From Rhea pennata (taxonomy: Eukaryota > Chordata > Aves > Rheiformes > Rheidae), in contig NC_084666.1 in the NCBI RefSeq assembly GCF_028389875.1, positions 29,916,308 to 29,980,307 of the forward strand: a DNA stretch of 64,000 bases. The letters are read 5' to 3'. Below are positions 62,405-64,000 of this stretch, in pieces. The notes below the pieces were generated by a model. It was not told where the DNA came from, made no database searches, and saw only the letters and a list, made by a program, of their open reading frames with translations. Positions within the stretch are counted from its first letter, which is position 1; every line of letters begins with the position of its first letter. The position numbers and the translations under genes were made by a program.

Positions 62405-64000
62405 ACTGTTGAGTGAAGACAACAGTATCCTTTCACTAAATTGCTTTATCAAACCTGGGAGAAGGTAAAGCTGAAATGCAAACATATTCAGGAATTTTCA
62501 GCAACTCTATATTGATATGGCTGAGAAGAACGGAAGAGATAATTTCATTTTATCCACTGGAAAATAAAGGTTCTCAAAAAGGTTTTTGTTCCACGAAAGA
62601 CCTTAAGAAACAGTTCAAACTCTTTCAAGGCACTATCATATCCATACCTTCTACAAGAAAACCTTTTAAATTTTAACAGAATGAGAATAAGATAGATCTG
62701 AGAAATGCTAACGTTATTAATAAAAAATACTTTTTTCTTGTAAATCTGTCAAATGAGTTTGTGAACAAGCAATATCTAAACTACAGGAAACATAAAGAAA
62801 AAATTTATTTGAAAGTGGTCCACCCATGTTTCACCACTGGGCAGAATGTGCTCCTAGCTTCATTCTTTCTGTTACAACAGTTTCTTATCACACCTGTGGT
62901 CTGTCCTTATTTCATATGGTTTCTATTCACACACGAGGAGTAGAAAAGTGTCAGTCCATGGATTCTGCAGGCCCCTAAGACATACAGTTGTGTTTTTGAA
63001 AAGACTGGGGTTTTTAGGGGGCTGGGGTTGTTTATAAGGCTGAGAAGGACTTGCACATTCCCAGAAAGAAAAGCAAACAAACAAAATGGAAGAAGCTGAA
63101 AGTAAGAAGAGAACATTCAAGATTACCTTAATGGATTTGCTTGTAAGTAAAAGCCATTGTAATTCTTTGCAGAAGATAGTTTACTGGTGGTCCTTTGATA
63201 AAAGTCATTGAGAAACTATGACTGGTCTTGAGTATAGTATCACAGAAGAAATAACAGTGATTTGGATTTCTCAGGAGATTGTTCAGGAAGCTATAGGCTG
63301 AGAAAAATTATAACCAATTTATATATTGTTCATTATTTTTCTTGGAAGGTAGAAAGAAGAGATATTAATACCTATCCTTATCAATACATATCCTTAGTTT
63401 GTCTTTATTTTACAATTATTTTCTTATGAACAGGTGAGAAGTAAAAGATATTTTGACAAGAATAGGCTACGGAGCTTATCTGGGAAGATAAAGTTAGGCC
63501 CGTTTCAAAATGGGTTTTCAAAAATCCAGACAGCATTTTGAAATAAAAGAAAAACTATTGCCAGATAATCTACAGAAATGTCAAAGAAAAAAATAGACTG
63601 CAGTGACTTTGTGCTGTCTATAGCAACTGTCTATACTGATAAGAAGGGAAAAGGCTCCTGTCAAAAGCAGGTGACATATAGCACTGACCTTAGGCTGCAA
63701 GATGGCTTAGAGAAGTGGTTGGCCCTCCAGTTCTTATGCTGAATGTGCAGGAGATTGTCTTGAAGTCACATTACAGCCCAGGGAGGCACAGGTAATGTCT
63801 GTAACACTGTGAGGCAATAAAAAGAAATATATATTAATTTGAAACAGATCTCTATTGACTATCCATAAAAAGCAACCAAATCAAACAAGAAAAAATAACT
63901 TAGAAATTGATCTGAAATCAGTGTTCAGACTATAGTGCATTTCACACTAATTATTGTGTTTTACAGAGGTCTGATCTCCTACACAGCACTTAATGTAATC
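62405..64000. other. AT-rich non-coding stretch to the window edge
   Basis: No exon or recognisable repeat. Frames are at most 69 codons. It probably continues the intron begun at 60186 if that exon call is right. Confidence 0.45.

Noticed and set aside
1..64000. Endogenous retrovirus, CRISPR array, rRNA and tRNA genes
   Set aside because: No gag/pol/env-like motifs or paired LTRs, no regularly spaced direct repeats, and no conserved rRNA or tRNA box sequences were recognised by eye. The reverse transcriptase fragments are all CR1 LINE. A profile search could still find weak remnants.

Overview
The window looks like a bird chromosome, or at least a sauropsid one. It is AT-rich and almost gene-free. 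Its recognisable repeats are CR1 LINEs: three young copies ending in the typical ATTCTATGATTCTATGA-type 3' tail, plus several much older decayed ones. There are also remnants of the short palindromic DNA transposons common in birds, crocodilians and turtles. No bacterial-type operon, CRISPR array, rRNA or tRNA gene was seen, and no endogenous retrovirus could be recognised by eye. The six-frame open frames across most of the window are short and of random composition.

Layout. 1-11 kb: non-coding AT-rich DNA with one unidentified GC-rich block (about 1.53-1.80 kb) and a polypyrimidine tract. 11.2-12.15 kb: young CR1 on the minus strand. 12-30 kb: non-coding, with a (CA)n microsatellite at 19 kb and two decayed CR1 pieces (about 22.0-22.4 kb minus, 26.5-26.7 kb plus). 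30.85-32.1 kb: long ancient CR1 on the minus strand, followed at 32.54 kb by a short 3' CR1 fragment. 32.7-48 kb: non-coding, with three palindromic DNA-transposon-like pieces (35.5, 38.8 and 42.9 kb) and an unusually clean 42-bp-arm palindrome at 40.35 kb. 48.3-49.2 kb: ancient CR1 on the plus strand. 50.4-51.35 kb: young CR1 on the plus strand. 55.1-55.45 kb: second unidentified GC-rich block. 56.1-56.5 kb: a possible coding exon on the minus strand. 59.64-60.3 kb: a dense CpG island. 61.7-62.4 kb: third young CR1, on the plus strand.

Gene content. The only well-supported gene landmark is the CpG island. It contains a likely first coding exon on the plus strand: ATG at 60065, 40 codons, then a GT splice donor after 60185. 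Its intron 1 would run past the right edge of the window. I could not name the gene. A second, weaker candidate is a 436-bp minus-strand exon at 56109-56544. Its stop-free frame fits exactly between a good acceptor (TTTTGCAG) and a good donor (AAG|GTAGGG). If both are real they point away from each other across the island, which would suit a bidirectional promoter; this is inference. Everything else reads as intergenic or intronic DNA shaped by CR1 insertion and decay.
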